Below, one piece after another: positions 6,445 to 6,760 of a stretch of DNA of 6,760 nt. The stretch comes from an uncultured Bacteroidota bacterium. Lineage in GTDB: Bacteria; Bacteroidota; Bacteroidia; Chitinophagales; Chitinophagaceae. The notes under the pieces were generated by a model. It was not told the DNA's origin, did no database searches, and saw nothing but the letters and a program-made list of their open reading frames with translations. A program made the position numbers and the translations under genes. The stretch spans positions 1 through 6,760 of the forward strand of contig CAIJZG010000082.1 of the NCBI GenBank assembly GCA_903825065.1, given 5' to 3'. Every line of letters starts with the position of its first letter. Position 1 is the stretch's first letter.

Positions 6445-6475
6445 TTGTGTCATAACGACGCATTCGATGCGTTTG
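6445..6475 (+). promoter_or_regulatory. Candidate promoter of the Tat-exported isomerase-like gene
   Basis: TTG at 6445-6447 and TGCGTTTG at 6468-6475 are 20 nt apart. The second element fits TAnnTTTG except for G at position two. Transcription would start near 6480 and leave a leader of about 30 nt before the ATG at 6513. The right half of the inverted repeat at 6458-6472 forms part of the -7 element. Confidence 0.4.
6458..6472. promoter_or_regulatory. Perfect palindrome overlapping a promoter, candidate operator
   Basis: ACGCAT-TCG-ATGCGT is a perfect inverted repeat with 6-bp arms and a 3-nt spacer. It lies in the 133-bp region between the divergent Nudix-type regulator and the isomerase-like gene. 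It is GC-richer than its surroundings, has no T-tract on either side and so is not a terminator, and it covers the -7 element of the plus-strand promoter match. A dimeric regulator bound here would block transcription; the adjacent regulator is the natural candidate. That link is an inference. Confidence 0.45.
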
Positions 6476-6512
6476 ATTGCTAAAATTCTCCAGCCATATT
6501 TAAATCAACAAA

Positions 6513-6760
6513 ATGAATCAACGTAGAAATTTTTTAAAGCGAACAGCTATTCTTGGTTTGGGTTCTGTTATGTTCCAGAATGAACTTCTGGCAAACGGTT
6601 TATTTGGACCAAGGTATCCAAATGAAGGGTTACAATTATTTACATTGTTTGGAGTTATGGACCAGGATCCGAAAGGATATTTAGAAAAAATTTCTAAAGT
6701 GGGTTACAAAGAAATTGAATCTGCATTTAGCAAATTGGGTGGTTATTACGGAATGAAACC
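6513..6760 (+). CDS. Tat-exported TIM-barrel protein, sugar phosphate isomerase/epimerase family, N-terminal part
   Basis: 82 complete codons are visible before the right edge cuts the gene. Residues 1-20 hold a twin-arginine signal, QRRNFLKRTAILGLGSVM (RR at 4-5, then FLK and a mildly hydrophobic stretch), so the protein should be exported folded, as is common when a metal cofactor is inserted in the cytoplasm. From about 40 the text LQLFTLFGVMDQDPKGYLEK and VGYKEIESA matches the first strand and helix of xylose-isomerase-like TIM barrels (AP endonuclease 2 family), whose usual start is LQLYSLR...DPxGTLKKVAxxGYKEVE. Substrate and metal-binding residues lie beyond the window. The ATG at 6513 is preceded by an A-rich leader without a Shine-Dalgarno. 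It is divergent from the Nudix-type regulator and is a likely target of it. Confidence 0.85.
   Translation, partial: MNQRRNFLKRTAILGLGSVMFQNELLANGLFGPRYPNEGLQLFTLFGVMDQDPKGYLEKISKVGYKEIESAFSKLGGYYGMK

Overview
The window looks like chromosomal DNA of a Bacteroidota bacterium, most plausibly of the Chitinophagaceae type (this finer placement is an inference). The DNA is AT-rich. Shine-Dalgarno sequences are almost absent and A/T-rich leaders precede the starts. Several intergenic regions carry matches to the Bacteroidota promoter pattern (TTTG about 20 nt before TAnnTTTG). Several proteins are of Bacteroidota type: an exported protein with a carboxypeptidase-like regulatory domain, an Mrp lacking its CxxC motif, and an AraR/NrtR-like Nudix regulator. 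There are no RNA genes, mobile elements, CRISPR arrays or long repeats, and no gene-free stretch over 300 bases.

Layout. Positions 1-550 (minus) hold the N-terminal part of a 3-hydroxybutyryl-CoA dehydrogenase that runs off the left edge. Positions 652-1299 (minus) encode an exported protein with a carboxypeptidase-like regulatory domain, followed by its own terminator. A 140-bp divergent region separates it from mrp (1440-2537, plus), an Fe-S cluster carrier ATPase closed by a very strong terminator. Next come a PaiB-family FMN-binding protein (2604-3236) and an exported glycerophosphodiester phosphodiesterase (3233-4141), which overlap by ATGA. Cytidylate kinase (4226-4912) has its own good promoter match.

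The right part runs in the other direction. A Nudix/winged-helix regulator (5606-6379, minus) is followed after 13 nt by a HAD sugar- or polyol-phosphate phosphatase (4909-5592, minus). The end of the phosphatase gene overlaps the end of cmk by four bases. Divergent from the regulator, at 6513, starts a Tat-exported TIM-barrel protein of the sugar isomerase/epimerase family, cut by the right edge. The 133-bp region between them holds a perfect inverted repeat lying on a promoter-like sequence.

How they fit together: the left and middle genes are mostly housekeeping (acyl-CoA metabolism, Fe-S carrier, glycerophosphodiester breakdown, CMP/dCMP phosphorylation) and need not be functionally linked. 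The right end reads as a small sugar-responsive module: a regulator with a degenerate Nudix site, a phosphatase, and an exported isomerase-like enzyme behind a candidate operator. That module is the most interesting part. I do not see a clearly new class of system.
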